The notes beneath the pieces are model-generated. The model saw nothing but the letters and a program-made list of their open reading frames with translations. It had not been told where the DNA came from and did no database searches. A stretch of DNA of 64,000 nt. It comes from Rosa chinensis. Lineage: Eukaryota > Streptophyta > Magnoliopsida > Rosales > Rosaceae. Location: contig NC_037093.1 of the NCBI RefSeq assembly GCF_002994745.2, positions 47,844,384 to 47,908,383 on the forward strand, in the 5' to 3' direction. The position numbers and the translations under genes were made by a program. Below are positions 44,275 to 56,400 of this stretch, piece by piece; within the stretch, counting starts at the first letter, position 1; every line of letters starts with the position of its first letter.

Positions 44275-46528
44275 TTAAATTATGGACAACGTAAATGTAT
44301 AAACTAGAGTACCAATAGCATATTACTTAGCAAGACAAACCAATAATACTAACATACATTAATATGCAATACACTTGTGCAAAGAACAAGCAGATAATCA
44401 GTTATGCATGTTACACGTTCATATTTGTATATTTGATTTGATTTGTTTAAGGGGGGGAAAAAACAAGCAGTATAATCTGGATATTGCCTATCAAATTCAT
44501 AACCTGAAAAAGAAGCAGACCTATAAAATGACTTTGTTTGGTTGCCAGAAAAAGAGTTAATGGAAAAGCATAACCAATACCAATGTTGAAGAGTCTACAA
44601 TATGCATAATACCAATGTTAGAGCATAGAAAAATGGCATAGAATTCTAGAATTCAGATCACTCTTATGTTTTGCTACATACACTCTGAATATGTGCACCA
44701 TGATTAAGTCTGCAAAATCCCAAATGTGTATCCAACCATTTTATCAAGTCCTAAACCTTTAAGTTCTTCCAATCAAATTTATATACCAGACAACCCAAAT
44801 TATAATTTGGACATCCAACTTTTGTGAACTCCATAAATGGGAAAAGATACTAGTAAAACCTAATTTCCCCCACAACCCAAAAGAAAACTTCCCTATCCAT
44901 TTTCATTTTCGACTGTGATTTTAGTTTTCCAAGTATCTCACAGATTATGATTAACCAAATACATTGCAGGTTGTTAAAAACAATCAGTAATTTGGTCCTA
45001 TCCCAAATACAAAATAAATCCAAAAATCAAGAGGCACTCTTCTTGTTTCTACCTAGTAATTGCTTCCAAGAGTTCTTTATAACATCATAGTCACACACTA
45101 AATCAAGAATTAAAGAAAAAGGCATAACATAGCCTGCAACTAACTACGTTCCAGCAAAAGAAAACTGCTTGAAATTAGCAAAGAACAAGTACAAAATTAG
45201 ACTTGTCATACATACTCATCTGACACATTCATATTTATATAATTGATTTGCTCCAAACATATAGACGAATTAAATACATTTCCTTTTTGTCTCATAACAT
45301 TTCATCTTATATATGTATGATTAGCTCCAAATTGATGAATCATTTTTGCTGCTATGATTATAAGACAATTGGTGAAAAGAAAGCTGTAATCAGACATTTT
45401 CACTTCAATTAAATTCTTATGATCGAATGAACATATATTGTTGTTAGTTTATGTGTGCAGCTAATTTGCAAAATTAATCCGGTTCAATCCTATGGAGTTC
45501 TAGGTCATGAAATTTTACTTGTTTCCCCAAACATTATTGGCTTTGTGAATGAGATCGAGTTGAGAGGACTGGAGGTGGTTGAAGATTGATTATTGGCTTC
45601 GTGATGGTTCATACTTAAACAATAGTTTGGGGTCCTCATCAACTGATAAGTTTCTGGAATTTATATTGAGGCCCATGCATGCTTCACAAAGTAAAACCCA
45701 GCCACAAGTTGTACAGAACTAGAGAGATCAAAAAGCCCCAAACTTTTTCCTTTCAATTAATTCCAAACTTTCAATAGAACAACATCATCGACAATTATGG
45801 CACAACCCAAATGCAAGAAGCTAAATTTCACTCAATTTCAAACATACCCACACGATTCCAATCAATTCTCAATTTAGACACAGATAGAAACACACCAAAT
45901 TAAGAGAGTCCAATTGTATTATGAACAAGATTAGAGAGCTGAGGCCTGACCTTTGATCACTTGGGAGAGATAAGGCTGATTGCGGAAGAAGAGTGAATCG
46001 AATGAAAGCTGAAGAAGAAGAAGAAGAAGTAACAAATCATATACCAATCAGAAAAAGATATAGGTAATGAATTTATATATCATACATACCTGAATTAATG
46101 AAAGCTGTTGTGTGAGACGGATGAGAACAGATGAATTCTTTGTGAGTGAAGATGATCCAATTCGTCTCCCTTGATATAGAGCTTTTGGAATGTGTCAGTG
46201 TGACTTTGTAAGTGATGAAAAAGGCGCGAAACAGAGGCGCGAATGAGGCAGGACTTTGGAACTGATGAAATAGGCATAGATTGCGAGGAGATTCAATGGG
46301 TAAATTTGGCAATTGTATATTTGAGCAGGGTTATTATTGTCCAAAATTGCAGTCATAAATGCTGGGAAAGAAGAGGGGAAAATCAATCCCATGGGTCTTG
46401 AGTGGAATGACATTCCCCCCAATTTTCCCCTCTGTCAGGAAAGTGTTTCCAGATTTTGTGGTTACCAAACAAAGGAAAGGAAAGACTTTCCTTTCCTGAT
46501 GCCTCAAATCCATGAACCAAACATGGCC
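44275..46528. other. Harbinger upstream noncoding region and terminus
   Basis: AT-rich 5' flank of the transposase gene ending in the right terminal inverted repeat. It contains (GAA)n at about 46013-46028. No captured exon is recognised. Confidence 0.5.
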
Positions 46529-46790
46529 TTAGAGGAGACTGTCGCTTGCAAGATGTAAGGGAGAAGTTCTGCTAGCAGAGTTGCGCTTAGCCGAGACTGT
46601 CGCTTGCAAGATGCAAGGGAGAAGTTCCACTAGTGGAGTTGCGCTTAGCGGAGACTATCTCTTAGGATGATGGGAGAAGTCCTGCTAGCGGTGTTGCGCT
46701 CAGCGGAGACTGTCTCACAGGATGAAGGGAGAAGTCCCGCTAACGGTGTTACGCTTAGCGAAGACTGTCTCTCTTGATGGTTAGTATACC
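46529..46790. repeat. 55-60-bp tandem repeats of the Tat element, right part
   Basis: About four units GAGACTGTC..GCAAGATG...AGAAGTYC.GCTAG.GG.GTTGCGCTTAGCG, continuing the array at 39120-39246 across the Harbinger insertion. Confidence 0.88.
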
Positions 46791-47566
46791 TGCTTTGTAG
46801 ACGGTTACTTCGGATAGACGCTTCGTCTAAAAGTTGCTTACACGTGGCGGTCATGCACTGGGTTGGCGTGTGAGCTCATGCCGTCTCAGCACGCCCGTCT
46901 CTTTGCCATTAATGTGAGTAATTACTTATTTTGTAACCGAGGCGTCGGCGACGCCTCGGTTAATCCGGAGAGTAAGTACGATCGTGGGCCACGTGTACGG
47001 TTGTCGTGTGATGTCGTTTTTCAACAGACGGTTTAGATTTGTTTGATGTTGACATAAAAGAGAGGGAAATCACATTGGTTTTGACATCTTCTTCACTTCA
47101 AACTCAACTCGTAGTCTTCAAGCCTTGCCTTCTAAGAGCCGAGGATTGTGCCCTGCAAATCGAGTGTTGTTCTTTGAGGAAAGAGAGTTGTTGCCAGGAA
47201 GATAATCATCTTTAAGCTCATCGAAGGTTCTGCTATTTTAGGTTGGTAATCCGAGTCTCGTCCCTGTTTTATTGTTTCTGTCAGTTTCTACTTTTGCTAT
47301 TTGAAGTGATTTCTACCATTCCCGAGTGTGTTCTTAGGGTCTAGAATTATTTTTGGGGATGGGTTTAGGTGTTTTGACAGAGAGTTGAGGTTTATGGATT
47401 TTCTAGATGGTCGAATCTGGGTTTTGGATGTATATGCGTTGTGTTCTTGTTTTGGCACTTTCTGGGTTTTCTGGGTATGGTTTTTCTTGATGTTCTTGGC
47501 TAAAATCTGACATAGGGATAGTTTAGATCTTGTTGAGACTGACTGGTTTGGGTTTTAGGGTTTGTG
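46791..47566 (+). promoter_or_regulatory. Promoter/leader region of the Tat antisense gene
   Basis: A TATA-like ACATAAAAGAG at about 47050 is followed by a pyrimidine-rich leader. A plausible leader intron runs from GTAATCCGAG (about 47246) to TTTTAG (47558), then comes the ATG at 47567. A palindromic ACCGAGGCGTCGGCGACGCCTCGGT lies at about 46937. This is inference from signals only. Confidence 0.45.
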
Positions 47567-47701
47567 ATGGCTAGCGTTGTAGAAATCTCAAGCAGTGAGG
47601 ATTCCGGGTCTGACGTGTCGCTCAGCGTGGCAGATAGGATATTTATTGACTCGTTGCGTCCGTCTGCCCCTGCAGATAGGATATCTACCCGTAGATGGTA
47701 G
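47567..47701 (+). pseudogene. Start of the Tat antisense gene
   Basis: Opens MASVVEISSSEDSGSDVSLS and runs DRIFIDSLRP for 44 codons to a TAG at 47699. The acidic serine-rich N-terminus followed by a DR.F.DSLRP-like motif resembles the beginning of antisense proteins of Tat elements and the acidic N-terminus at about 12900-12720. The rest of the gene is missing, so the remnant ends here. Confidence 0.55.
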
Positions 47702-47776
47702 AGAGAGGATATGTAATGATTTTGTTTTGCTTGAGTATTAATATATATCGACATGATATTATTTCAAAAAAAAAAT
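47702..47776 (+). repeat. Possible LINE 3' tail
   Basis: GAGTATTAATATATATCGAC...TATTTC followed by A10. The form resembles the LINE 3' ends at 35290-35327 and 53375-53414. No target duplication was identified. Confidence 0.35.
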
Positions 47777-47815
47777 ATTTGAAATATTATTAATATTCAA
47801 AGTTTAAATGTGGTA

Positions 47816-47975
47816 GGGTGTTCAATGGACACATTATTTGACACAATTTTTTACACTTCTTTAGAGCCCTTACATATAAAATCATTTAATGCTCCTGATT
47901 CATTCTCATAGATGACATGGCATTTGAGTTTTTCCCCACAAAAAGATAAATTAAAATTAGATTAAACTTTCTTTT

Positions 47976-48012
<37 letters not shown>

Positions 48013-48975
48013 TCTTTTAATAAATAAAAAAAATAAAAAATAAAAACTAAGATGAAAGAAGAACACGATTAAAATCTAAACGAGAACTCCATATTCTAAA
48101 CAAGAACTCTTTCATTCACTTTGTGTGGAATAGGGGATAAAGTCATAAAGGTGCATGATCCTGCAAGCCAAAAACCATTTTAGGTCATTCTCTCATGCCA
48201 ATGAGAACAGGCTCTCTTCTTCTTCAACCTATGCTTTGAGCAGAGTTAAAGACGAGAAGCTACAAAACTACAAAAGTCAGACAAGTCTTTGAGTACAGTC
48301 ATGTACTTGAGCATGGGGTCCCAACTAATACTATTATTGGAGCAAGAACACAAAATCAAGTGCCATATATATTTCTTTGGCTTGGGCTGAACAGAAATCA
48401 AACTTATCGATCAGGGCTTGTAATTAGATAGAAGAAAATTGATGCAAATTTTGTTCTGATATAAGGATTGACATTATAGTAATGCAATTACATTTATGAG
48501 AATAATTGATCTACCTTAATCGATCAATACTACTTTCTTCTAATAACCTTGAAATAACGTTGATCACAAAAGCATATGACGGATCAAAAAATCAATTTGC
48601 AGGTATGATGTATTTCACCATAATAATTACTTTGATCAAATATGGCATCCAATTCTTGATTGTAGTAGGCAGAAGAACTTGAGGTCCAGGTAAATGAAAT
48701 TGTGATTCTCTTTTATAAATGAATAAAAGAGCTCTTGTTTAGAATGTGGAGTTCTTGTTTAGATTTTGATCTTGTTCATTTCTCATCTTAGTTTTTATTT
48801 ATTTTTTTAAAGAAAATTTAATCTAATTTTACTTTATTTTATTTTTTTGTAGGGAAAAACTCAAATGCCATGTCATCTACTAGAATTAATCAGGACCATT
48901 AAACGCTTTAATATCTAAGGGCTCTAAAAAAGTGTAAAAGATTGTGTCAAATAATGTGTCCATTGATCCTGACCC
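47816..48975. mobile_element. Mutator-like non-autonomous element with long inverted repeats
   Basis: 1,160 bp. Long terminal inverted repeats of about 300 bp (left to about 48125, right from about 48690) share, inverted, CAATGGACACATTATTTGAC, CATGGCATTTGAGTTTTTCC and AACTCCATATTCTAAACAAG with few changes. Flanked by TTAAATGTGGTA (47804-47815) and TTAAATGTGATA (48976-48987), a near-identical direct duplication of the length Mutator-like elements make. The left arm has an expanded (TAA)n run (about 47977-48010). Noncoding. Confidence 0.85.
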
Positions 48976-48987
48976 TTAAATGTGATA

Positions 48988-49190
48988 TTTAACTACTAAT
49001 TACTTCTATTATGTCTTTTTTTTTTTCATTATGCTCCAGTATAGATAAAATCCTGAGTTCGCCACTGGTTGCAGTTGTAGATCTAACTTAAGTTGCCCAA
49101 TCATAGAACAGAAAGAATAAATTAAAGAAAAAAATAAAGGCAAACAAAGAAAGAGAGAAAGTGTACTGCGTAAGTGTTAGAACTAGAACA
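48988..49190. other. Spacer between two Mutator-like elements
   Basis: AT-rich, nothing recognised. Confidence 0.5.
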
Positions 49191-50050
49191 ATGAAAAAAG
49201 GGAAAATTACTGGTCCCCCTCTGTACTTTGGGTGCGTCGACAGTTCAGTCCCTTGCTTTTTAAAGTAAACAGTTTAGTCATTTTTCTCTTTAGTTTTCAC
49301 ACAATATGTCTAAAATGACTATTTTACCCCTCATTTCCTTTTTTTTTTCCTCTTTTTTTTATAATTATGTTTTGTGCCTCTCTCTCTCTCTCTCTCTCCC
49401 TCCCTCCCTCCCTCTATATATATCTATCTTTCTTCCCCTGCCAAGTCGACTGAGCCACCACCATCTCCGTCGCCTCGAAGACGCTGAGTTCACCACTGTC
49501 TTCGTCGGAAGAGGACTAGACGACAGTTGACAAGGCGATTGGGGATGGAGATCTCGTACCCAGAGTTGGTGGTAGAGCTAGGCTTCGAGGACTAGACGGC
49601 GGCGTCCATCCATGGCGGCCTTGCCGTTCCTTCACTCACAGTCAAGCAAGACCAAAACTGACCCACCAAAAAAGTCACTCAACCCTTACAGCAACCGCAA
49701 CTTCGTCACAGCGATCAAGTAGCCGTCGGTTAAGGAGGAAACAAGGGTCTAGCCCAATCAAATACCACCACAAACCTAGCAACGCCGCCACCTCCACATT
49801 TCCTCCGCTTGGCCCTAATCTCTGTCCAAATCCCAGCCACCAGAGCAATCAACTCAGCCTCCAATCTAAACCCCAGCAGCCAACTCATTGGCAAAGAAAA
49901 CGAGGCCCCATAACCAAAAATCGACGACGCTTCAAGCACGGCGACTCTATTCCTCCATCTCATCCTTCTAATCCGCCTGGCCTAAAGCCACCCCTTGCCG
50001 AGCCTTGCTACCTATCCCACAATCTGACACACCCAATCTCAGCCTGGATC

Positions 50051-51240
50051 CATGGTTTCAAATTTCTGTTTCGGTTTCGATTTCGATACTTCAAATTTAA
50101 GGAAATTTCGGAGAAAGTTTCGATTTCTGTGAAAATTTTGGTTAAAAATAAAGAAATCAAATTAACTGCATTTATAAAATGATATTTTTGAATGAAACTT
50201 TTACATACACTAAATTAACCTATAATAAACCTATTTACAATGTAACATCTCTATAATTATACATTTATAATAGAATTATGACAGTTTATATGGATGAGTA
50301 ATTAACTAGTACTGTAGTAGGTTGCTAAACTAGTGTTTTTATCTGTGTATTGATAATGTGTTGTATATTGATAATGTAAATATGATTTACTTTTTTTAAT
50401 AATTAGAAAATTACAAGGGGGTGGGGCGGGGCACGTAAAACCCTTTGAATGAAAATGAACAAGTACAACAAAAGGAATATAAAAGCTACTATGATATGAT
50501 TCGATCTAGCTGGTTGAACTGCTTTCATTTAGTATCATACAATACTGCTCCCAAGTACATGAATTTTGGAAATGATTTTCGTACTTCATCACATGGTTAT
50601 TATATGTGTACGTGTTGTTCCCTTTCCACATGCAATCCATATATCGGATATTGTGGAATTACCTAATATGATGTTACAGTGTATGAAGCATACAATATTT
50701 GAGACGAAGCAAAAAGGAAATCATGTTATGGTTGGAGCATTCAACTTTGTAGCAGATAAAAACAAAAAGGTTTTTTGTTGTATTCAACATGATTGCAAAA
50801 AAAAAAAAAAATCTAAATTTCATATTTTGTCTATAAAAGTATGAAGCATACAATATTTGAGACGAAGCAAAAAGGAAATCATGTTATGGTTGGAGCATTC
50901 AACTTTGCAGCAGATAAAAAAAAGTTTTTTGTTGTAGTCAACATGATTGTAAAAAAAAAAAAATCTAAATTTCATATTTTCTCTATAAAAGTATGAAGTA
51001 AAAATTCATTGTAGGTGACACAAAAATTTAACAGAAATTTTAGAGAAATTTAGGTGTGAATTTTTAAATATATATATATTGTGTGTAGATATTTTGGAAA
51101 TTAAGAATTTGGCGGAAATGTAAGGAAAATTTCAGAAAATTTCGGGAAACTTCTGACGGAAATGATATAGCATATGAATTTCATTTCGGTACTTCAAAAT
51201 TACGGAAATTTCCGCAGTTTCGGAGAAATTTAAAACCTTG
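50051..51240. mobile_element. hAT-like non-autonomous element
   Basis: 1,190 bp. Inverted termini CATGGTTTCAAATTTCT and, reversed, CAAGGTTTTAAATTTCT, flanked by the 8-bp duplication CCTGGATC (50043-50050) / CTTGGATC (51241-51248) with one change. It is AT-rich and encodes no transposase. Confidence 0.8.
50682..50991. repeat. 158-bp tandem duplication inside the hAT element
   Basis: TATGAAGCATACAATATTTG... to ...CTATAAAAG is present twice head to tail (50682-50839, 50840-50991). Differences are mainly in poly-A run length. Confidence 0.92.
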
Positions 51241-51693
51241 CTTGGATCAAATCCGACCTAGATCGAAAGGATCAGTCCTACCACGGCCAAAACTCGGCCA
51301 CCACAATCACCAATTGAAAGCACCATCAGCAGATAGAGCCCATCCGGCTGCACACGCCACACGCCGGACGAGAGGAGTTGTCAACGAGGAGGAACTCTAG
51401 TTGTTTAGAGAGAAAACGAGAGCAGCTATGCAATGGCCAACAAATAAAAATGTTTCCCTCTCTTTGTTTTTAGGAGGAGAGAGAGGCAGAAAAAAATAAT
51501 TAAAAAAAGAGAGAAGAATATATATATAAAATAATAAAATAAAAAGGAAGTGAGGGGTAAAATAGTCATTTTAGACCAAATTGTGTGAGATTTGAATGTC
51601 TGAGGAGTTATTTGTTAAAATTTAGATGTTAGGGACTGAATTGTCAACGCACCCAAAGTACAAGGGGGGACCAGTAATTTTCCCATGAAAAAA

Positions 51694-52847
51694 TTCTGGA
51701 TGCTAATGAAGCCTACCTGAAACAACCCAGCATGCCAAAGGCTAGCTGAATTACTGTAGTTGGTTTGTTTTACCCTTTTGCTCTATGTGTTGGTGATGCT
51801 TCTATATCCTCTACTAGGAAAAATAGCAATTTAGAGTGGGTGCTTTCAGCATGGTTGCTCTAGTCGGTTGCTTTAGGAAGTGTTATGGTAGGAAGAATTG
51901 AAGAATGGAAGAATCATTTGCAGGAAGTGTTATTGTGGATAAGTTAGCTTCTTTCGATCTAAAAGAGAGATTCTGATGTGTGGCACTTTTGCCATCCCCT
52001 TTCCGTGTTCCCAACGTTTCATTTGTATCAACTTGGAGGGAAGTTCCTCGTAGTTTTTGATGTTTCTATACATACATCTCAAATTGTTATCTCGAGCTCC
52101 CTATTTTTTGGTAATTTTTAAAATCCTATTTTGCCCTTGAGGAAAAAAAAAATCCAATCTAATCTCCTTTATTTTCTCCTATACTCCACAAGAATCCTAA
52201 AACAATAAAACAAACATTAATACTTTCTATTAAGAGAAATAGTGTGACAAAATGCAAGGAAATATTAATATAAATGTCAAACGTTATGCTCCTATCAAAT
52301 ACCCCCATGCTTAGTTTTTGCTAGTCCCTTAGCAAAATCAAAACAAAGAAAATAAAACGAAGATTCAAAATAAACCATGCCTTCAACAGTGTTGTCTCAG
52401 AAATCTCTTACTTTTATAGTATCGAGATTAGCACGCAACCAACAAGAATGAAAGGTAGGAGCAGTGGAGCATATAGATGAAAATGTTTAGAGTTTGTAAA
52501 GAAGTAAGGAGGAGAGAATTAAATTTCCAGTTTCCCTCAAGTTTCAGTCAATTATTATCATTTCCAACACCACCAAATAAAAACAGTTTCTTCAAATTTT
52601 TTTTTTTTTCAATTGGAAATGAAGGGAACTAGACTTGGTTCCTTCAATAGAAGAGAGAATAGATCTCGGCAGCCACTATGAAAGAGATAAGGGCCATGCC
52701 AGTAGCTCTTGACAGCAGTAGTTTCCAGCAGCTGGTTGCCGAAGGTAGAAACGATTAGGGCAAATTGAAAAGAAAGAAGGTCTAAATTGAAAAGAAAGGA
52801 TAAAATTAGAAAGTATTGAGAAAAAAATATTCAGTGAAAGTATAAAT
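51694..52847. other. AT-rich sequence, no gene recognised
   Basis: Contains AAATACCCCCATGCTTAGTT-type repetitive wording near 52300 and a T15 run near 52595, but no supported element boundary or exon. Confidence 0.4.
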
Positions 52848-52860
52848 AACAATTTAAGAG

Positions 52861-53414
52861 GGGAGGACGTCGTTCTCGACCGTGGAGTCCACCACCAACA
52901 GGTTGGCTTAAGGTTAATATGGATGGGGCTTTCGATGTAGCAGCTCACAGAGGTGGTATAGGGGTGGTAGTCTGTGATGTTTATGGCCGGATTGTTGCTG
53001 GGGCTTGTGCCAGGGTAAGTGTAGCTCTTTCCCCTGCTTTGGTCGAAGCTTTTGCTGGGCGTCTTGCCTGTCGTTTAGTGGAGCAGTTTAGTTTAGCTCC
53101 GGTTGTGTTTGAAACTGATTGCCTTCAGTTAGTTAATGCTATTCAAGCTGATGGGGAAGACATTTCGGAGTTTGATAGGGTGGTAGACGATATTTCTCAT
53201 GCTCTCTCTATTCTCTAGAATTGCCGATTTTCTCATGTAGGTAGGGAAGTAAATGTTTTAGCTCATAAGTTGGCCAAGTGTGCTCTAGGCATAGGGTTGA
53301 TTCTTTCGTGGTGTGGTTCTGTTCCCACAATACTGGAGGAAATCGTCTGTAGCTAATGTAATTCTCTTGTTTACATTAATATAGTCGGTCATCTGGCGCT
53401 CAAAAAAAAAAAAA
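52861..53414 (+). mobile_element. 5'-truncated LINE (RNase H end) with 13-bp target duplication
   Basis: 554 bp ending in GGCGCTC plus an A tail, flanked by the perfect duplication AACAATTTAAGAG (52848-52860, 53415-53427). It encodes the C-terminal RNase H of a plant LINE: GWLKVNMDGAFD (first catalytic aspartate), GGIGVVVCDVYGRIVAG, LVEAFAGRLACRLV (glutamate), VFETDCLQLVNAI (aspartate), then after a TAG (53216-53218) the HVGREVNVLAHKLAK segment. Apart from that stop the domain is nearly intact, so the insertion is relatively young. Confidence 0.93.
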
Positions 53415-53427
53415 AACAATTTAAGAG

Positions 53428-56400
53428 ATAAAAATAGAAACTTCCTTTTTCATTTGGTTCATTAAAAAAGTGCACAGAAGCATATCAAAAGAAGAATAAA
53501 AATACTCCTAATAAACTTTCATTTTACAATTTTATATTGGGGTTCTTCAAACAGGCTTCCCAGAATGTTTTGATCAGGTTTGGACTTGGGCTTCATAAGG
53601 TGTCCCAAAGTCTAGCGGTCAGCCGGTCAAGCATCGCTGGGATAGGTTACACCCAGTATTGGGCTTCATGACCATTATGATTTTACATGAAGTGCACGGA
53701 AGCATATCAAAAGAAAAGGAACGAAATCACATTATTTCACCGAGGAACAAAACATCTGCGGGAAAAAAATAAGAAGAAGATGCATCTGCTGATTTAAAAT
53801 TCAATCAACCTGAATCAAACAACTGAGACACAGTACAAATACTCAGGCCATATTGGGTGTTAAAATAGCTGAAACATGTGAAAATAAAAGACAACTAAAC
53901 TTTATAATGCCTCAAAATAGGAAACTACAAAACTTGAGCTCAACATCCTCCTTTTCTAGCAAACATCTCATTGCAGAAACATTATGGTCCTTGTCAGCTG
54001 CATTCTTAAGTCAATCCTTACATTGATCGAGCTGGGTACTCCAGCTTTTTAGTAATTTTGACAACTGAGAAACACAACCAAATGATAGTCAAAGATTATA
54101 CACCTCAAAAAATAAGCAGAGCAAACTCGAGATAAGGCATTATCAACTTGACAGATATCTCTAACTGCAATCATTACTAACCAAGGAACAAGGGATTTCA
54201 CATCTCATATGCTGTGCAGCAGATATATATTGATAGTCATTAAACAGTCCAAAGAAAAGTTGCAGAGTAAAGCTCCAGTTTCAAATTCTGTACAACGCAT
54301 CTATCACCAAGATTTCCAACAAAAGACACATAAAATGCTGTGATGAGGTTTTTTTTTTTTTTTTTTTGGTCTAAATAAATTGTGATAAGGTTAGAATCCA
54401 AAAGTAAATTTAGCACCACATAAAAAAAGACAGTCGATATCATATCATCTAAACTAACAGCAAATCAGCAATCACTATTTCTCTTTTATGATAAAAAAAA
54501 ACAAAACGAATCTTCATAAAGAGAGAAGAAGATTACAAGAAATGCGACCACTCATCCACTAAAGCCTCTAACAACCTAAAAGAGAATTGAGACAGAAGAA
54601 AAGTGATGATAAACAAAGAGTTATGAGTAAGCTAAAACACAGCAGCATTGCAATCTAATTAGAACCGAAGCCTGAAAGATCTAATCTCTAAACTCTGACA
54701 AAACTAACATTAGAACTGAAGCCAAATGTCAAACTTCATTCTACAAGCGATTTAACTCCTCACCCATAGCTCCTCAAAGATCCTCCTTTTCCATTCCAAC
54801 CAGACTACCCAAAAGATTTCCACACAGACACCTTATCAAACAATTTCTGCCATAAATTCATTGCAATGGAGCTGTGCAATTCATCATTAAGTCAATTGAT
54901 ATTCATGGAGAATGAAGCAACAAGAATGTTATAATAACATGTTGGCAACAAGAATGTTATAATAACATGTTGGCACCTCTCCTCACATTGGGGAAAACTT
55001 GTTGCTGTCTCTCCCCACATGGGTGTCGAATGAAGCAACAAGAAAGTTCTGATAACTTGTTTGCATCTCTTAAACATTGTAATGAATATTCATCTTTAAT
55101 GCTCAAGTTTTCTTTGAAAGTTATTCCATATTGATGGATATGGCCTTACTGGCGCCTCTCCCCAAATTGGTGTGTGGTGTGTAAAAAAAAAGTTGAAAAT
55201 TCTGATAACTTGTTGCTTCATTGTCAATTGATATTCATGGATATGGAATAACAAAGAAAACTTAATCATCAAAGATAAAAGAATAAAGCATTGCAATTCT
55301 GCAGAGACCTTCAAGCATCAAAAAGGTTTTGAACAAAAGACATATGACGTTTAGATGAAGGCACTATACATAGAAGACAAACACATGGCAATGAACATTG
55401 TTCCCTACTGTGAAGTATCATCAGAAATAACATATTATCCGAGTTTCTAACTGCAATCATCACTAATAAAAACATAAGGATTTCAGTTCAATATATATTC
55501 ATAGACATGCAATAGCACAGGAAGATGACTGCACATGAAAGATCAACTTTCAAATCACTGATGAGAGTTGAAAAAATCATAAGAAATGATTAAAGTATTT
55601 ACATACCACAGCCACACTCAGTTGTGTTTCTCTCATGCTAATCAGCTCACAAGTAAGCATCAACATGCTATAGAGAACGTAACATGCTCTGTCCCTCTAC
55701 TGTGGGACACCCAGAGTTGGACCTATAACTACACTGAGCACAATTTTGCAATCCAAAAGGGTCACAGCATGCCCATCTTATTTATTTGGAGCCACTCTAA
55801 ACCTTCCTAGTTGCATACCAGTGTTCTATTAGACATTCTGCTGACACTTGGCAGCTTAGGCAACCACCAAGGAAAAATGTGTCAAGCATGTGCTTAGAGA
55901 CTTTAAGGACGTTTACAGAGCATGGAACCCACAGTCCCCCCAAGTTAACATGGGCTGCTCTTGCAAGTCAAACATCATCTTACCACGCCAAGCAAGTCTA
56001 GGACTAGAAAAGCTTTTGCATCTAGCAAAACACGCTTTGCTGCAATGAAGTTCCGAACAGTACTTGACACCAACTTAGTTTCCAAGCACTCTCGTCAAAT
56101 CACGTATTGCAGACTTTACAAATGCGATATACTTGAACACTAAGATAAACTTCATTCTACAGAATCATTTTTTTGCTCTATGGTCTACTGTTGCTCTGTT
56201 ATAGTATTAATAATTTTTCAATCTTACTTTCCTGCTGCATTCATTACTAATCAAGATCAATGCGTAATGATTTCCCACTTTTTCTGTGAAGCTGCAACTA
56301 AACATAAAATGGATTAATAAAAATAAATAAAAGGAAAAAGAGATTAAACTGCCGAAGAAAAGCTCAACCCTCAAATCACAAAATAGACCATTTGATGAAG

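Larger units (their letters stand above)
39247..46528 (-). mobile_element. PIF/Harbinger DNA transposon, nearly complete
   Basis: 7,282 bp flanked by the 3-bp duplication TTA (39244-39246 and 46529-46531). Terminal inverted repeats GGCCTCGTTTGGTTCACGG and, reversed, GGCCATGTTTGGTTCATGG (16 of 19 identical), with further inverted similarity inward (GGAAAGGAAAG blocks). It has the two genes expected of the superfamily, both on the minus strand: a DDE transposase (44274-42872) and a Myb/SANT-like partner (42445-41197). Beyond the Myb gene lies a captured ethylene-receptor-like fragment (39762-39522). The rest is noncoding. The host site is a 55-60-bp tandem array of the Tat element. Confidence 0.95.
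37493..47701 (-). mobile_element. Tat-type gypsy element, 3' part only, with two nested DNA transposons
   Basis: Minus-strand orientation. 3' LTR 37493-37991, PPT 37992-38007, 3' noncoding region with 55-60-bp tandem repeats, and the start of the antisense gene (plus strand, 47567-47701). The element stops there: integrase, RT and gag are missing, so about the 3' quarter survives. Two DNA transposons sit inside it: a Tourist-type MITE (38169-38810) and a PIF/Harbinger (39247-46528), each flanked by TTA. Without them the remnant is about 2.3 kb. It is the same LTR family as 1920-2426 and shares blocks with the LARD interior (22195-22760). Confidence 0.8.
49200..51684. mobile_element. Mutator-like non-autonomous element with nested hAT
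   Basis: 2,485 bp flanked by the perfect 9-bp duplication ATGAAAAAA (49191-49199 and 51685-51693). Inverted ends GGGAAAATTACTGGTCCCCC with about 170-200 bp of inverted similarity (GTACTTTGGGTGCGT, GTCTAAAATGACTATTTTAC). Between the arms is a GC-rich segment (49440-50050 and 51249-51420) unlike the arms, with frames on both strands (49730-49963 minus) but no recognised domain. Elements of this class often carry captured exons (Pack-MULEs), which is possible here but not shown. A hAT-like element (50051-51240) is nested inside. Confidence 0.88.

Noticed and set aside
37493..47701. Treating the LTRs at 1920-2426 and 37493-37991 as the two ends of one 36-kb element
   Set aside because: Gag lies to the left of the first LTR and the antisense gene to the right of the second, so they are the 5' LTR of one element and the 3' LTR of another.
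50445..50844. Open frames inside the hAT-like element as transposase
   Set aside because: Short, AT-rich, span a 158-bp tandem duplication, and lack hAT dimerisation or catalytic motifs.
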